Shown: positions 1 through 6,994, counted from the stretch's first letter. The stretch is 10,308 bases of DNA from CAYVBN01 sp964538565 (GCA_964538565.1 CAZIGW010000059.1:1-10308); one strand, 5' to 3'. Notes: generated from the letters alone by a model not told the origin. Numbers and translations are program-made.

Positions 1-754
1 ACTTGCGGCACCGTCGCGCGGCAGGCTCGGGCACGATGCCGAGTCCGACGCCCTGCGCCGCCATCCGGCAGATGCCTTCGAGAGTGCGCACCCGCACGCG
101 CACCTTCAGGCTCCTGCCGCGGCGCGCGGCGTGGCCCTCGACATAGTCCTGCAAAGCACCCTCCGCGAGGCCGACCAGCTCGTGCGCCAGCACGTGCGCG
201 AACGACACCTCCTTCTTGCCGGCGAGCGGGTGGTCGCGCGAGCCGACGACGACCAGCGTGTCCACGCAGAAGGGAAGACACTGCAGGCCGGCCGCGTCGA
301 CCGCGTCGGAGACGATGCCGACGTCGGCGAGACCGCCCGACACGGCCTTGACGATGTCCGCGCTCTGCCGCTCCTGCAGGTCGACGTCGACGCGCGGATG
401 CGATACCAGCCAGGCGCCGAGCCGGTCCGGCAGATACTCGGTCATCGCCGCCGTGTTCGCGAGCAGCCGGACCGTCGTCCGGATGCCCTTGGCGTATTCA
501 CCGAGCTCGCCCTGCAGGTGCGCCATCTGGCGGAAGATCAGGCGCGCGTGGTGGACGAGCGCCTCCCCGGCCCGTGTCGGCGTCGTGCCGCGGCGCCCGC
601 GCTCGAGCAGCCTCACGCCGCCCGCCGCCTCCATGTCGCGCAGCCGCTCGCTGGCGGCCCCAAGCGACAGATGGGCGCGCTCGGCGCCGCGCGTGATGCT
701 CCCGGTCTCGACGACGGCGAGAAAGAGCCGCAGGTCGGTAAGGTCGAAACGCAT
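1..754 (-). CDS. LysR-family transcriptional regulator (C-terminus cut by window edge)
   Basis: The gene reads leftward from an ATG at 754-752 and stays open for 251 codons to the window edge. It begins MRFDLTDLRLFLAVVETGSI. The N-terminal winged helix-turn-helix spans about residues 3-62, with the usual LysR pattern (DLRLFLAVVETGSITRGAE, then AASERLRDMEAAGGVRLLER). A linker helix follows at about 63-88, and the periplasmic-binding-like effector domain starts near residue 92. Signature pieces of that domain are visible: ADVGIVSD at 143-150, DTLVVVGSRDHPLAG at 165-179 and GVGLGIVPEP at 235-244. The family is usually about 290-300 residues, so some 45 residues lie beyond the window. It is divergent from the TauE/SafE permease gene, an arrangement in which the LysR protein commonly controls its neighbour and itself. 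The inducer cannot be told from sequence. The family call is very secure; the target is inference. Confidence 0.93.
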   Translation of the reverse strand, partial: MRFDLTDLRLFLAVVETGSITRGAERAHLSLGAASERLRDMEAAGGVRLLERGRRGTTPTRAGEALVHHARLIFRQMAHLQGELGEYAKGIRTTVRLLANTAAMTEYLPDRLGAWLVSHPRVDVDLQERQSADIVKAVSGGLADVGIVSDAVDAAGLQCLPFCVDTLVVVGSRDHPLAGKKEVSFAHVLAHELVGLAEGALQDYVEGHAARRGRSLKVRVRVRTLEGICRMAAQGVGLGIVPEPAARRCRK

Positions 755-774
755 GCGGGCGATGTTAGGGGACG

Positions 775-803
775 GCGAGCCTTCGGCATAGCCGAAGGCT
801 CGC
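775..803. promoter_or_regulatory. Perfect 13-bp inverted repeat in divergent LysR/permease promoter, candidate LysR operator
   Basis: Arms GCGAGCCTTCGGC (775-787) and GCCGAAGGCTCGC (791-803) are exact reverse complements around a 3-base centre ATA. The core TCGGCATAGCCGA (783-795) has the T-N11-A dyad form of LysR-type binding sites. It lies 21 bp upstream of the LysR start and 52 bp upstream of the permease start, where an autoregulatory operator is expected. The full symmetry is longer than a normal LysR box, so an RNA hairpin in the permease leader is an alternative. No T-tract follows it, which argues against a standard terminator. Confidence 0.5.
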
Positions 804-854
804 GCCCGATCTTCCGCCTTGCGCACGGGCGCGCACGGCGGCGAACTGGTCGGC

Positions 855-1598
855 ATGGATCAGCCAACCACCCTCGCCGCGATCGCGGCCACCTTCTTCC
901 TCGCCGGGATCGTCAAGGGCGCGGCCGGCATGGGACTGCCGACGGTCTCGATGGCGGTTCTCGGCGCGTTGTTCACTCCGGCATCCGCCGCCGCGCTGCT
1001 GGTCGTGCCGTCGTTCGTCACCAACGTCTGGCAGCTCCTGGCCGGGCCGAAGCTTGCCGCGATCGTGCGTCGGCTCTGGCTCATGATGGCGATGACCGCG
1101 ACGGCGACCGTCGCCGGCACATCGCTGCTGACGAGCGGCGACACGCGCCTCACCGCGGCGGCGCTCGGCGGGACGCTCATGGTCTACGCCGCCTACACGT
1201 TGCTCGCGCGTCGGCTTCGCGTGCCGGAGCGGTTCGAGCCGTGGCTCTCTCCGCTCGTCGGCCTCACGACCGGCGTGGTGACGGGCGGGACCGGCGTGTT
1301 CGTCGTTCCCGCCGTGCCCTATCTGCAGGCGCTCGGACTGGAGAAGGACGATCTCGTGCAGGCCCTCGGCCTGTCCTTCACCGTCTCGACCGTGGCGCTC
1401 GCCGCCGGCCTTGGCTGGCGCGGACAGTTTCACGCCGGCAACCTGACCCTCTCCACGCTCGCCATCGCGCCGTCGCTTGCCGGCATGTGGGCCGGCCAAT
1501 GGGTGCGCCAGACGGTCAGCCCAGCCGCCTTCCGGCGGGGCTTTCTGATCTGCCTGCTGCTGCTCGGCGTGGAGATGGTGGCAAGGGCGTGGAGTTGA
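855..1598 (+). CDS. TauE/SafE-family membrane permease (putative sulfite/organosulfonate exporter)
   Basis: This 247-residue, strongly hydrophobic protein has the two-repeat architecture of the TauE/SafE (DUF81) family. The first half carries FFLAGIVKGAAGMGLPTVSM (about residues 14-33). The second half carries a related glycine-rich turn, GLTTGVVTGGTGVFVVP (about 136-152). Seven or eight membrane segments are apparent, ending in GFLICLLLLGVEMVARAWS. Members are inner-membrane carriers linked to export of sulfite, sulfoacetate or other sulfur-containing anions, but most are uncharacterised and the substrate here is unknown. The ATG at 855 is chosen because the family motif starts close after it; an in-frame TTG at 819 would only add a hydrophilic stretch. 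The ribosome site is weak. The divergent LysR gene is the likely regulator. Family call secure, substrate inferred. Confidence 0.88.
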   Translation: MDQPTTLAAIAATFFLAGIVKGAAGMGLPTVSMAVLGALFTPASAAALLVVPSFVTNVWQLLAGPKLAAIVRRLWLMMAMTATATVAGTSLLTSGDTRLTAAALGGTLMVYAAYTLLARRLRVPERFEPWLSPLVGLTTGVVTGGTGVFVVPAVPYLQALGLEKDDLVQALGLSFTVSTVALAAGLGWRGQFHAGNLTLSTLAIAPSLAGMWAGQWVRQTVSPAAFRRGFLICLLLLGVEMVARAWS

Positions 1599-1617
1599 GC
1601 AAGGCGCCGCAGCCAGC

Positions 1618-1842
1618 TCACTGCGGGCCTTCCGGCCGGCCCGTTTCGGGAACTTCCCGGTCGAGCGCCCTTTTGACGAATTCCACCGAATCGATTGCCG
1701 TTCCGAGCCGGACGCGAAACTGCTCGATCGCGTCGTTCATCGGCGCCGGCAGTTCTCCCCACCAGTCGATCACGTCACTCATCGCTTGTTCGGTGGTTCG
1801 CAGCATTTCCTCGATGGCAATGTCACGGTAGGTTCTGGCCAT
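1618..1842 (-). CDS. Small hypothetical protein, 74 residues
   Basis: I do not recognise this gene. It would encode a 74-residue, acidic, mostly helical soluble protein beginning MARTYRDIAIEEML and containing DVIDWWGELPAP near the middle, followed by an amphipathic helix (DAIEQFRVRLGTAIDSVEFV). Composition looks natural for a protein, with few Arg/Pro runs of the antisense type, which is the main reason to accept it. A possible ribosome site, GAGG, lies about 10 bases before the ATG. It is convergent with the permease gene, whose stop is only 19 bp away. No transmembrane segment or signal peptide is seen. It could be a small regulatory or adaptor protein, but nothing in the sequence fixes a role. 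Confidence 0.5.
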   Translation of the reverse strand: MARTYRDIAIEEMLRTTEQAMSDVIDWWGELPAPMNDAIEQFRVRLGTAIDSVEFVKRALDREVPETGRPEGPQ

Positions 1843-1913
1843 GGCGCCGCCGCCTCATCTTCCAGCGGGTTTCCCGCCGGGCGTGCCGAGTTTCCCAATG
1901 AGCGGCCCTCGTT

Positions 1914-2277
1914 TCATTCACGGCCGGCCTGGGCGAGATCGAACGTGAACGCCCCTTCGATACGGTTCCGCCGTTCAAGCACCTCGGGACGACGCAAGGT
2001 GCGCACCGCATCGGTGTAGCCCCCACTGGTGATCCTCCATGGAGCCGCGGGAACTCGTAGTCCTCGGAGTGACCTTCGTAGTGTCTCGGGCGGCAGATGA
2101 GGCACGACGTTGTAGACCTCGTGGTCGACGGCCGAGCGGAGCATCTCGGCCTCCTCGCTCCTTCGCCTTCAAATCGTCCGGGAGACTCTCCAGAAGAGCT
2201 GCGCGCAAGGATCGCATTTCCGGCAGCCGCCTGAACCGGTCGGCGTTCGCCTGTGTCCGGCCCGAATACCGGATCAA
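1914..2277 (-). pseudogene. Frame-switching remnant of an unidentified gene
   Basis: Coding character moves between leftward frames. From a TTG at 2277, frame one reads plausibly to about 2158 (LRAALLESLPDDLKAKE). A second frame then reads EEAEMLRSAVDHEVYNVVPH to about 2085. A third frame reads HYEGHSEDYEFPRLHGG over about 2083-2033 with much better third-position G/C than the second frame there. The second frame resumes with GGYTDAVRTLRRPEVLERR from about 2024 to a stop at 1916-1914. The simplest explanation is a single gene broken by several small indels. The alternative is a genuine 76-residue ORF starting at 2144, preceded by GGAG-like bases. I do not recognise the product. It follows the cupin stop by 2 bp, so it may once have been the third gene of that operon. 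Confidence 0.4.
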
Positions 2278-2279
2278 CT

Positions 2280-2696
2280 TCAGTTGCCGAACGGCGTCGT
2301 CAGTTCCGTCACGTCCGTGTCCACCACGAAGACCGCCAGGAGCTTGGCGGGCTCCGTCTCGCTGGCGTTGGCGCTGACGCCGTGGCGGTCGCCGGGCATC
2401 TCGGAAAAGCTTTGTCCCGCCTTGTAGACCGTCACCGGCCCGTCATTGACCTGGCTGCGGATCGCCCCCTCGAGGACGGTCGCGTAGATGAAGGCGGACT
2501 TGGGATGCGTGTGGCCGGGCGAGTAGCCGCCCGGGCCGTATTCGACGAGCACGCCCTTGATGCTCTTGCCGGGAACGTTCGGCAGTTCGTGCTGGTAGAC
2601 GAGAGTCACCTTGGCGTTCTTCGATTGCGGCGCATCCGCAAGAGCGCCGCCGAACGGCAGCGCGGCGAGAAGCAGCGAACAGAGGACGTATTTCAT
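2280..2696 (-). CDS. Exported cupin-domain protein
   Basis: This 138-residue protein has a clear Sec signal peptide (MKYVLCSLLLAALPFGGALA, cleavage likely ALA|DA after residue 20), so it probably acts in the periplasm. The mature part is a single cupin barrel. Motif 1 contains the metal-ligand pair HTH at residues 62-64 (GHTHPKSAFIYATVLEG) and a Glu at 76; motif 2 is PGDRHGVS with His105. These fit a mononuclear metal site of the small quercetin-dioxygenase-like cupins, though most exported members have no known substrate. The start has a GAGGG ribosome site. The gene lies 30 bp downstream of the SDR-like gene in the same direction and is almost certainly cotranscribed with it. Cupin fold and export are well supported; enzymatic activity is unknown. 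Confidence 0.85.
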   Translation of the reverse strand: MKYVLCSLLLAALPFGGALADAPQSKNAKVTLVYQHELPNVPGKSIKGVLVEYGPGGYSPGHTHPKSAFIYATVLEGAIRSQVNDGPVTVYKAGQSFSEMPGDRHGVSANASETEPAKLLAVFVVDTDVTELTTPFGN

Positions 2697-2726
2697 GAGG
2701 CCCTCACTCGGTTGGCGGATGCGGGA

Positions 2727-3482
2727 TCAGGCCGCCGCCTGCGAGCGGCGGAGCCACTCGTCGAAACCGATGCGGCCGAGGCGCGCCTCGCTCAACGGCA
2801 CGAGCGAGCGCTCCTCGACCCGCCCGCCCCAGTATCGCGCCTCGGGATCGCCCACGACCTCACGCGGGTCGCCAAGCGCCTTCAGATAGCGGGCGACGAA
2901 CTCGTCGAACGGCGCCCGCTCCGGGCCGGCGATCTCGACGATGCCGTTGCGCGGCGCCGCGAGCGCCACGTCGGCAACATTGGCCGCGACATCGTCCGAC
3001 GCGATGGGCTGGAACAGGCCCGGGGAAATCCTGATCACGTTTCCATCCGCGCTTGAATTGGCGATGGTGGGGAAGAATTCCATGAACTGGGTCGAGCGGA
3101 TGATGGTGTAGGGAATTCCGGAGGCCACGATCAGTTTCTCCTGCGCGACCTTGGCGCGGAAGTAGCCGTTGTCCGGCGACCGATCGGTTCCGACGATGGA
3201 CAGCGCCACGTGATGTCGCACGCCCGCCGCGGCCTCCGCCGCCAGAAGGTGACGGCCGGACGTCTCGAAGAATTGCATCACAGCCTTGTCTTCAAATGAA
3301 GGCGAATTGGCGAGGTCGATCACCACCTGGGCTCCGGCGAGCGCCTCCTCGAGCCCCTCGCCCGTGATCGTGTTCACGCCGTTGTTGGGCGAGGCGGCGA
3401 GCACGTCGTGGCCGCGCTGCCGCAGAATGGCGACGGTTTTCGAGCCGATCAGGCCCGTGCCGCCGATGACGACGATCTTCAT
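2727..3482 (-). CDS. NAD(P)-binding atypical SDR / NmrA-like protein
   Basis: This 251-residue Rossmann-fold protein opens with MKIVVIGGTGLIGSKTVAIL, where GGTGLIG (residues 7-13) is the dinucleotide-binding loop of extended/atypical SDRs. AQVVIDLANSPSF (51-63) forms the next strand region. YFRAK (107-111) fits the YxxxK catalytic or structural pair, and PYTIIRSTQFMEFF (124-137) is typical of the NmrA/NAD(P)H-binding group. Such proteins are either oxidoreductases or NAD(P)-sensing regulators; the present one is short, as in the NAD(P)H-binding family. The start is well set by GGAGGG six bases upstream of the ATG. It leads a leftward operon with the exported cupin and is divergent from the alpha/beta hydrolase gene. 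The tandem repeats at 3539-3574 lie in its upstream region. Fold secure, substrate unknown. Confidence 0.9.
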   Translation of the reverse strand: MKIVVIGGTGLIGSKTVAILRQRGHDVLAASPNNGVNTITGEGLEEALAGAQVVIDLANSPSFEDKAVMQFFETSGRHLLAAEAAAGVRHHVALSIVGTDRSPDNGYFRAKVAQEKLIVASGIPYTIIRSTQFMEFFPTIANSSADGNVIRISPGLFQPIASDDVAANVADVALAAPRNGIVEIAGPERAPFDEFVARYLKALGDPREVVGDPEARYWGGRVEERSLVPLSEARLGRIGFDEWLRRSQAAA

Positions 3483-3772
3483 GGTCTACCCTCCGTTGTC
3501 GCGACCCGAAAGGAAGCAACGCGGATTTCGAAAAAATGATTCGCGCGTTCTAAAACAATTCGCGCGGTCGAAAATTATGCGCGTCCTCGGAACGCGCAAA
3601 GCCGGGGGACGTTACGAATATGCGCCGGAACCGCGTGACGTCCTGCTACGCTCAAACGCCGGAGCCCGCGTGATGTTCCGCACACCACCGCAACGATGAC
3701 GCAGGCCATTGCCGCGCCAGCAGAAGGCATTCTCGCAAATTCCAATGCGAGCGCCGGAAAGGAACTCATGTC
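3483..3772. promoter_or_regulatory. Divergent promoter region with tandem 17-bp repeats
   Basis: No gene is supported in this gap between the SDR-like and hydrolase genes. The part at 3521-3600 is clearly richer in A/T than its surroundings. It contains ATTCGCGCGTTCTAAAA (3539-3555) and ATTCGCGCGGTCGAAAA (3558-3574), matching at 15 of 17 positions with a 19-bp period. A weaker echo starts near 3577. GCGCGTTC (3543-3550) and GAACGCGC (3590-3597) also form an 8-bp inverted repeat. Such spacing suits tandem binding of a dimeric regulator on one DNA face. No regulator gene adjoins the gap, so its identity is unknown. Confidence 0.45.
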
Positions 3773-4615
3773 ATGGGCACCATTACGACCAAAGACGGAA
3801 CGGAGATCTACTACAAGGACTGGGGCACGGGTCCGGTCGTCACCTTCTCGCACGGCTGGCCACTCAACGCCGATGCGTGGGATGGCCAGATGCTGTTCCT
3901 CGTGCAGCACGGCTTCCGCTGCATCGCGCATGATCGTCGGGGGCACGGCCGCTCCAGCCAGGCGTCTGACCACAACGACATGGACGGCTATGCCGACGAC
4001 CTCGCGGCCGTGATCGAAGCGCTCGACCTGAGGGACGCCACGCTGGTCGGCCACTCCACCGGCGGCGGCGAGGTGGCCCGCTACATCGGCCGTCACGGCA
4101 CCGAGCGGGTGAGCAAGGCTGTCCTCGTCGCGGCCGTGCCTCCGATCATGCTGCGGACGCCGTCCAATCCGGAAGGCTTGCCGATCGAAGTGTTCGACGC
4201 GATTCGCGCAGGCGTCGCCGGAGATCGCTCGCAGTACTACAAGGAGCTAGCTGTCGCCTTCTACGGTGCGAACCGGCCGGGAGCGAAGGTCTCCCAGGGC
4301 ACACTGGATCAGTTCTGGCTCTGGAGCATGCAGGCCGGCGCCAAGAACGCCTACGAAAGCGTCAAGGCCTTTTCCGAGACCGACTTCACCGCGGACCTGA
4401 AGAAGATCGACGTGCCGACCCTCGTCCTGCATGGAGAGGACGACCAGATCGTTCCGGTCAAGAACTCGGCGAAGAAGTCTGCCAGGCTCATCAAGGGCGC
4501 CAAGGAAATCTATTACCCTGGCGCTCCCCACGGGCTCACGGCAACTCATCAGGATCAAGTCAACGCCGACCTGCTCTCGTTCATTGCCGAGGAAGCGGAG
4601 CACCGCGCGGCTTAG
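3773..4615 (+). CDS. Alpha/beta hydrolase, cofactor-free haloperoxidase/arylesterase type
   Basis: This 280-residue protein has the length and motifs of bacterial non-heme chloroperoxidases/arylesterases. The oxyanion region is SHGWPLNADAWDGQM (residues 26-40), followed by AHDRRGHGRSSQ (52-63). The nucleophile elbow is GHSTGG with Ser95. GEDDQIVP supplies the catalytic acid at Asp224, and APHG supplies His253. The complete Ser-Asp-His triad and SYNTENIC order are intact, so an active esterase or perhydrolase is likely; in this family haloperoxidation is usually a side activity of peracid formation. No signal peptide is present, so it is cytosolic. The ATG at 3773 has AAGGA about nine bases upstream. 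It is divergent from the SDR/cupin operon and shares its upstream region. Natural substrate is unknown. Confidence 0.93.
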   Translation: MGTITTKDGTEIYYKDWGTGPVVTFSHGWPLNADAWDGQMLFLVQHGFRCIAHDRRGHGRSSQASDHNDMDGYADDLAAVIEALDLRDATLVGHSTGGGEVARYIGRHGTERVSKAVLVAAVPPIMLRTPSNPEGLPIEVFDAIRAGVAGDRSQYYKELAVAFYGANRPGAKVSQGTLDQFWLWSMQAGAKNAYESVKAFSETDFTADLKKIDVPTLVLHGEDDQIVPVKNSAKKSARLIKGAKEIYYPGAPHGLTATHQDQVNADLLSFIAEEAEHRAA

Positions 4616-4700
4616 GGCTCGACGGCGTTCAGCCCCAGCGCGTTTTCTCCTCGACGTGCGCTGGGTCCTGTTGAACGGAACTCGCGTTCTGCGCGGCAGC

Positions 4701-5180
4701 TCACGCGGCCGGCGGCTCTATGATGACGCCGAATTTCGCCGTGATCGCCGCGAGCGTGCCGACGTCCGGCATGCCGTTGGCCGTGGCGGCGTCGAGCTCG
4801 GCGAACATCCGGTCGAGGCCGACGCCCGGCGCGCACAGAATCAGGACGCGCGCCGGCTGATCGCCGGCGTTGCGCAGGGCGTGGCGCCGGCCGCGGGGAC
4901 CGAAAAAGAAGCCGCCGGGTCCGACGCGGCGCGGCGCGGGGTCGCCTTCGAAGTCGATCATGAGCTCGCCGCTGAGCACATAGAAGGCCTCGTCCTCGCG
5001 CGCATGCGTATGCGGCGGCGCGCCCGCGCCCGGCGGAAACACGGCTTCCCAGAGCGAGAACGAGCCCCCGGTCTCCGCGCCCGTTGCCTTGTAGGTGTGG
5101 ATGACGCCGAGCACGTTGTGCGTCGGCCCGGCCGCCGGCGCGCGAACGAACGGTTCCCTTGCGGTGACGTCGGTGGCCAT
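4701..5180 (-). CDS. Cytosolic cupin-domain protein
   Basis: This 159-residue protein lacks a signal peptide and contains one conserved cupin barrel. Motif 1 is PHTHAREDEAFYVLSGEL, with His57, His59 and Glu64 as predicted metal ligands; motif 2 is GPRGRRHALRNAG, with His100. All four ligands are intact. The C-terminal 40 residues (LDRMFAELDAATANG onward) resemble the helical tail of quercetin-dioxygenase-like cupins, where metal-dependent oxygenase or isomerase activity is possible but unproven. GGGAG lies about ten bases before the ATG. It is the last of three leftward genes after the propeller and SRPBCC genes, with a 177-bp gap before it that may hold its own promoter. It is not closely similar to the exported cupin at 2280-2696, so recent duplication is unlikely. 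Confidence 0.88.
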   Translation of the reverse strand: MATDVTAREPFVRAPAAGPTHNVLGVIHTYKATGAETGGSFSLWEAVFPPGAGAPPHTHAREDEAFYVLSGELMIDFEGDPAPRRVGPGGFFFGPRGRRHALRNAGDQPARVLILCAPGVGLDRMFAELDAATANGMPDVGTLAAITAKFGVIIEPPAA

Positions 5181-5297
5181 CGTCGATCTCCCTGTGATTC
5201 CATCGCAGCGAGGACGCGCCTGTTCCGGCCCGCCGATGCGCCCGGCTGCCTAGGACCCGGTCTGAGCGACCCAAGGTCAAGCGTCGATTTCTGCGCT

Positions 5298-5331
5298 GAT
5301 CCACGCGCGCCGCTCGACAACGGCGTGGATC
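5298..5331. repeat. 9-bp inverted repeat between SRPBCC and cupin genes
   Basis: GATCCACGC (5298-5306) and GCGTGGATC (5323-5331) are exact reverse complements around a 16-base loop. The element begins 27 bp past the SRPBCC stop. As RNA on the leftward strand it could form a hairpin, but no run of U follows, so it is not a standard intrinsic terminator. It may slow transcription or protect the 3' end of the upstream message, or act as an operator for the cupin gene. Confidence 0.35.
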
Positions 5332-5357
5332 GGCACCCCTGCCCGGCCGGGATCACG

Positions 5358-5801
5358 CTATTGGTTGATCTCCGGCTCGACGAGCCGTGCCAGATTTCGC
5401 AGCGACTCCTGCCAGCCGAGATAGCAGGCCTCGGGCGGAATGGCGTCCGGCACGCCCGCCTGCACGATGTCCAATTCGGTGCCGACCGATACTTTCTTCA
5501 ACGTCACGGTCACCTGCATCTCGCCGGGCAGATTCGGATCCTCGAACTTGTCAGTGTAGCGCAGGCGTTCACCCGGCGCGAGCTCGACATATTCGCCGCC
5601 GAACGTGTGACTCTGCCCCGTGGTGAAGTTCCGGAACGACATCTTGAACGTGCCGCCGACCTTCGTCTCCAGATGGTGCACCGTGCAGGCAAAGCCGTTG
5701 GGCGGAAGCCATTTCGCGAGCGCGTCCGCTTCGAGGAACGCGCGATAGACCTTCTCCGGGCTGGTGGCCAGAACACGGTGCAGGCGGATTGTATTGGGCA
5801 T
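5358..5801 (-). CDS. SRPBCC / AHSA1-domain protein
   Basis: This 147-residue protein has the START/Bet v1-like fold of the AHSA1 group. It begins MPNTIRLHRVLATSPEKVYR, followed by the characteristic AFLEADALAKWLPP (residues 21-34), the strand GGTFKMSF, and RLRYTDKFEDP in the middle. It ends with the long C-terminal helix GWQESLRNLARLVEPE. These proteins form a hydrophobic pocket for small ligands; in bacteria most have unknown ligands and some are tied to stress or metabolite binding. The start at 5801 is chosen over an in-frame ATG at 5831 because GGGGAG sits six bases upstream and homologues usually open at this point. It lies between the propeller gene and the cupin gene, all leftward. Domain assignment is secure, role unknown. 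Confidence 0.9.
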   Translation of the reverse strand: MPNTIRLHRVLATSPEKVYRAFLEADALAKWLPPNGFACTVHHLETKVGGTFKMSFRNFTTGQSHTFGGEYVELAPGERLRYTDKFEDPNLPGEMQVTVTLKKVSVGTELDIVQAGVPDAIPPEACYLGWQESLRNLARLVEPEINQ

Positions 5802-5929
5802 GCCGATCTCCCCGATGGATTGCCAGTTCATACCTCAACGACGAACGAGGCTTGGGCAAGCCGACACGGGAACCCGGAATTCCTGCAGGCGCGACGACGG
5901 TCCGGCGGCGGTTTCACAGCCGGGCGATC

Positions 5930-6994
5930 CTACTCGGCGGGCGCGATCGCGATCCTGTCGCCGTGAGGCGTGCCGAGCCAGTATTGGTCGCCGACCCGCA
6001 GCGCGGTCGACGCGGCGCCAAAGGCCGGCGCTCCCGGATGACGAACGACCTCGCGGGCCTCGAGCGTCTCGGGATCGATCCTCAGCACGGAAAACGGGCC
6101 GGTGCAGCGCTGCTTCGTGTTGGGGGCGCAGGCCAGCAAGTTCTGCACGGTGTCGCGCTGTCCGGCAGCATAGAGGAACCCATCCGGTCCCCAGCTCAGA
6201 TTGTCCGTGTGGAACCCGGTCCTGACGACGGCGCGCTCCCGTGTGCCGTCGAGCGGCAGGCGCACCACGGTCTCGTCTCCCGATCCTGCGACGAAGAGAT
6301 GTCTGCCGTCCGGCGAGGCCGCGACACCGTTGTCGGCGGAAATCGTCGCCGCCGCCGCGACCTCCTCCCACCCGGTTCCGGGCCGCCAGATCAGCAGGCC
6401 GCCCTCGGGCTCCCCCGCCGCCAGTTTGTCCATCGCCTTCGGGTCGTCGGTTCGCAGGAAGATGCTCGCCGCGAAGGCGCCGCCGGGCAACGCCGCCACG
6501 CCGTTGCCGAACACGCCAGCCGGATCGACGACACAGCCCACCCAGGTCAGGCTCGGCAGGGCTCCGGCCGCATCCAGCCGGAAGACCTCGACCGACTCCC
6601 GCTCGCCGTGATGCACGACATAGAGCGTGTGCTCCGTCGCGGCGCCGACGCGCAGGCTCAGACCATGCGCCGAGAACTTCGTCTCGTCGGGCGCGCCCGG
6701 GCAAGTGCCGAACGACTTCGTGTCCTGCCGATAGGCGACGTGGCCCGGGAGCGCGACGCGAACCGCGCGGTCGCGCGTATTCACCAGATAGATGTGGCCT
6801 TGCGCCTGCTCGCCATCCGCCAGCCCGCTGGCGAGGATCCACGGGGTGCCCGGCACGGACACCAGGTCCTCGGCGTTGGTCAATCCGCAGACGAACGCCA
6901 GGCCCGCCGCGGGATCGCAGGCCGCCTGCGCGGCGACTGGAAGCGAGATCGCGATGGCCGCGGCGAACAACGTGGCTCGAATTCTGGAATCCAT
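5930..6994 (-). CDS. Exported beta-propeller protein (SMP-30/paraoxonase-like)
   Basis: This 354-residue protein starts with a strong Sec signal peptide (hydrophobic core ATLFAAAIAISLPVAAQA, predicted cleavage AQA|AC near residue 25). The Cys right after the cleavage point lacks a proper lipobox, so it is probably soluble in the periplasm. The mature part shows repeated propeller blades: HIYLVNTRDRAVRV, TLYVVHHGERESVEVFRL, GLLIWRPGTGWEEV, NGVAASPDGRHLFVAGSGDE and NLSWGPDGFLYAAGQ. FGNGVAALPG and ADNGVAASPDG resemble the calcium-binding Asn/Asp loops of six-bladed SMP-30/gluconolactonase, paraoxonase and strictosidine-synthase-like proteins. Lactonase or arylesterase activity is therefore plausible but not shown. 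GAGGGG lies about eight bases before the ATG. It heads the leftward run with the SRPBCC and cupin genes, though a 128-bp gap follows it. Confidence 0.82.
   Translation of the reverse strand: MDSRIRATLFAAAIAISLPVAAQAACDPAAGLAFVCGLTNAEDLVSVPGTPWILASGLADGEQAQGHIYLVNTRDRAVRVALPGHVAYRQDTKSFGTCPGAPDETKFSAHGLSLRVGAATEHTLYVVHHGERESVEVFRLDAAGALPSLTWVGCVVDPAGVFGNGVAALPGGAFAASIFLRTDDPKAMDKLAAGEPEGGLLIWRPGTGWEEVAAAATISADNGVAASPDGRHLFVAGSGDETVVRLPLDGTRERAVVRTGFHTDNLSWGPDGFLYAAGQRDTVQNLLACAPNTKQRCTGPFSVLRIDPETLEAREVVRHPGAPAFGAASTALRVGDQYWLGTPHGDRIAIAPAE

Noticed and set aside
131..1831. A 566-codon rightward open frame across the LysR gene, permease and small hypothetical gene
   Set aside because: Arg/Asp/Ala-rich composition with no domain; it is antisense or out of frame to two clear protein families and arises from high G/C content.
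2770..2790. A sequence resembling the array repeat core (GGCCGAGGCGCGCCTCG)
   Set aside because: It encodes the conserved-looking end of the SDR-like protein (ARLGRIGF) in frame, lacks the rest of the repeat and its spacing, and is explained by G/C-rich coding sequence.
4431..5966. A 511-codon rightward open frame spanning the cupin and SRPBCC genes
   Set aside because: It opposes two well-supported leftward genes with cupin and AHSA1 motifs and itself shows only low-complexity Arg-rich sequence.
5835..6842. A 335-codon leftward frame overlapping the propeller gene
   Set aside because: It is an out-of-frame shadow of the exported propeller gene, full of Arg/Gly/Ala runs, while the other frame has a signal peptide and propeller repeats.
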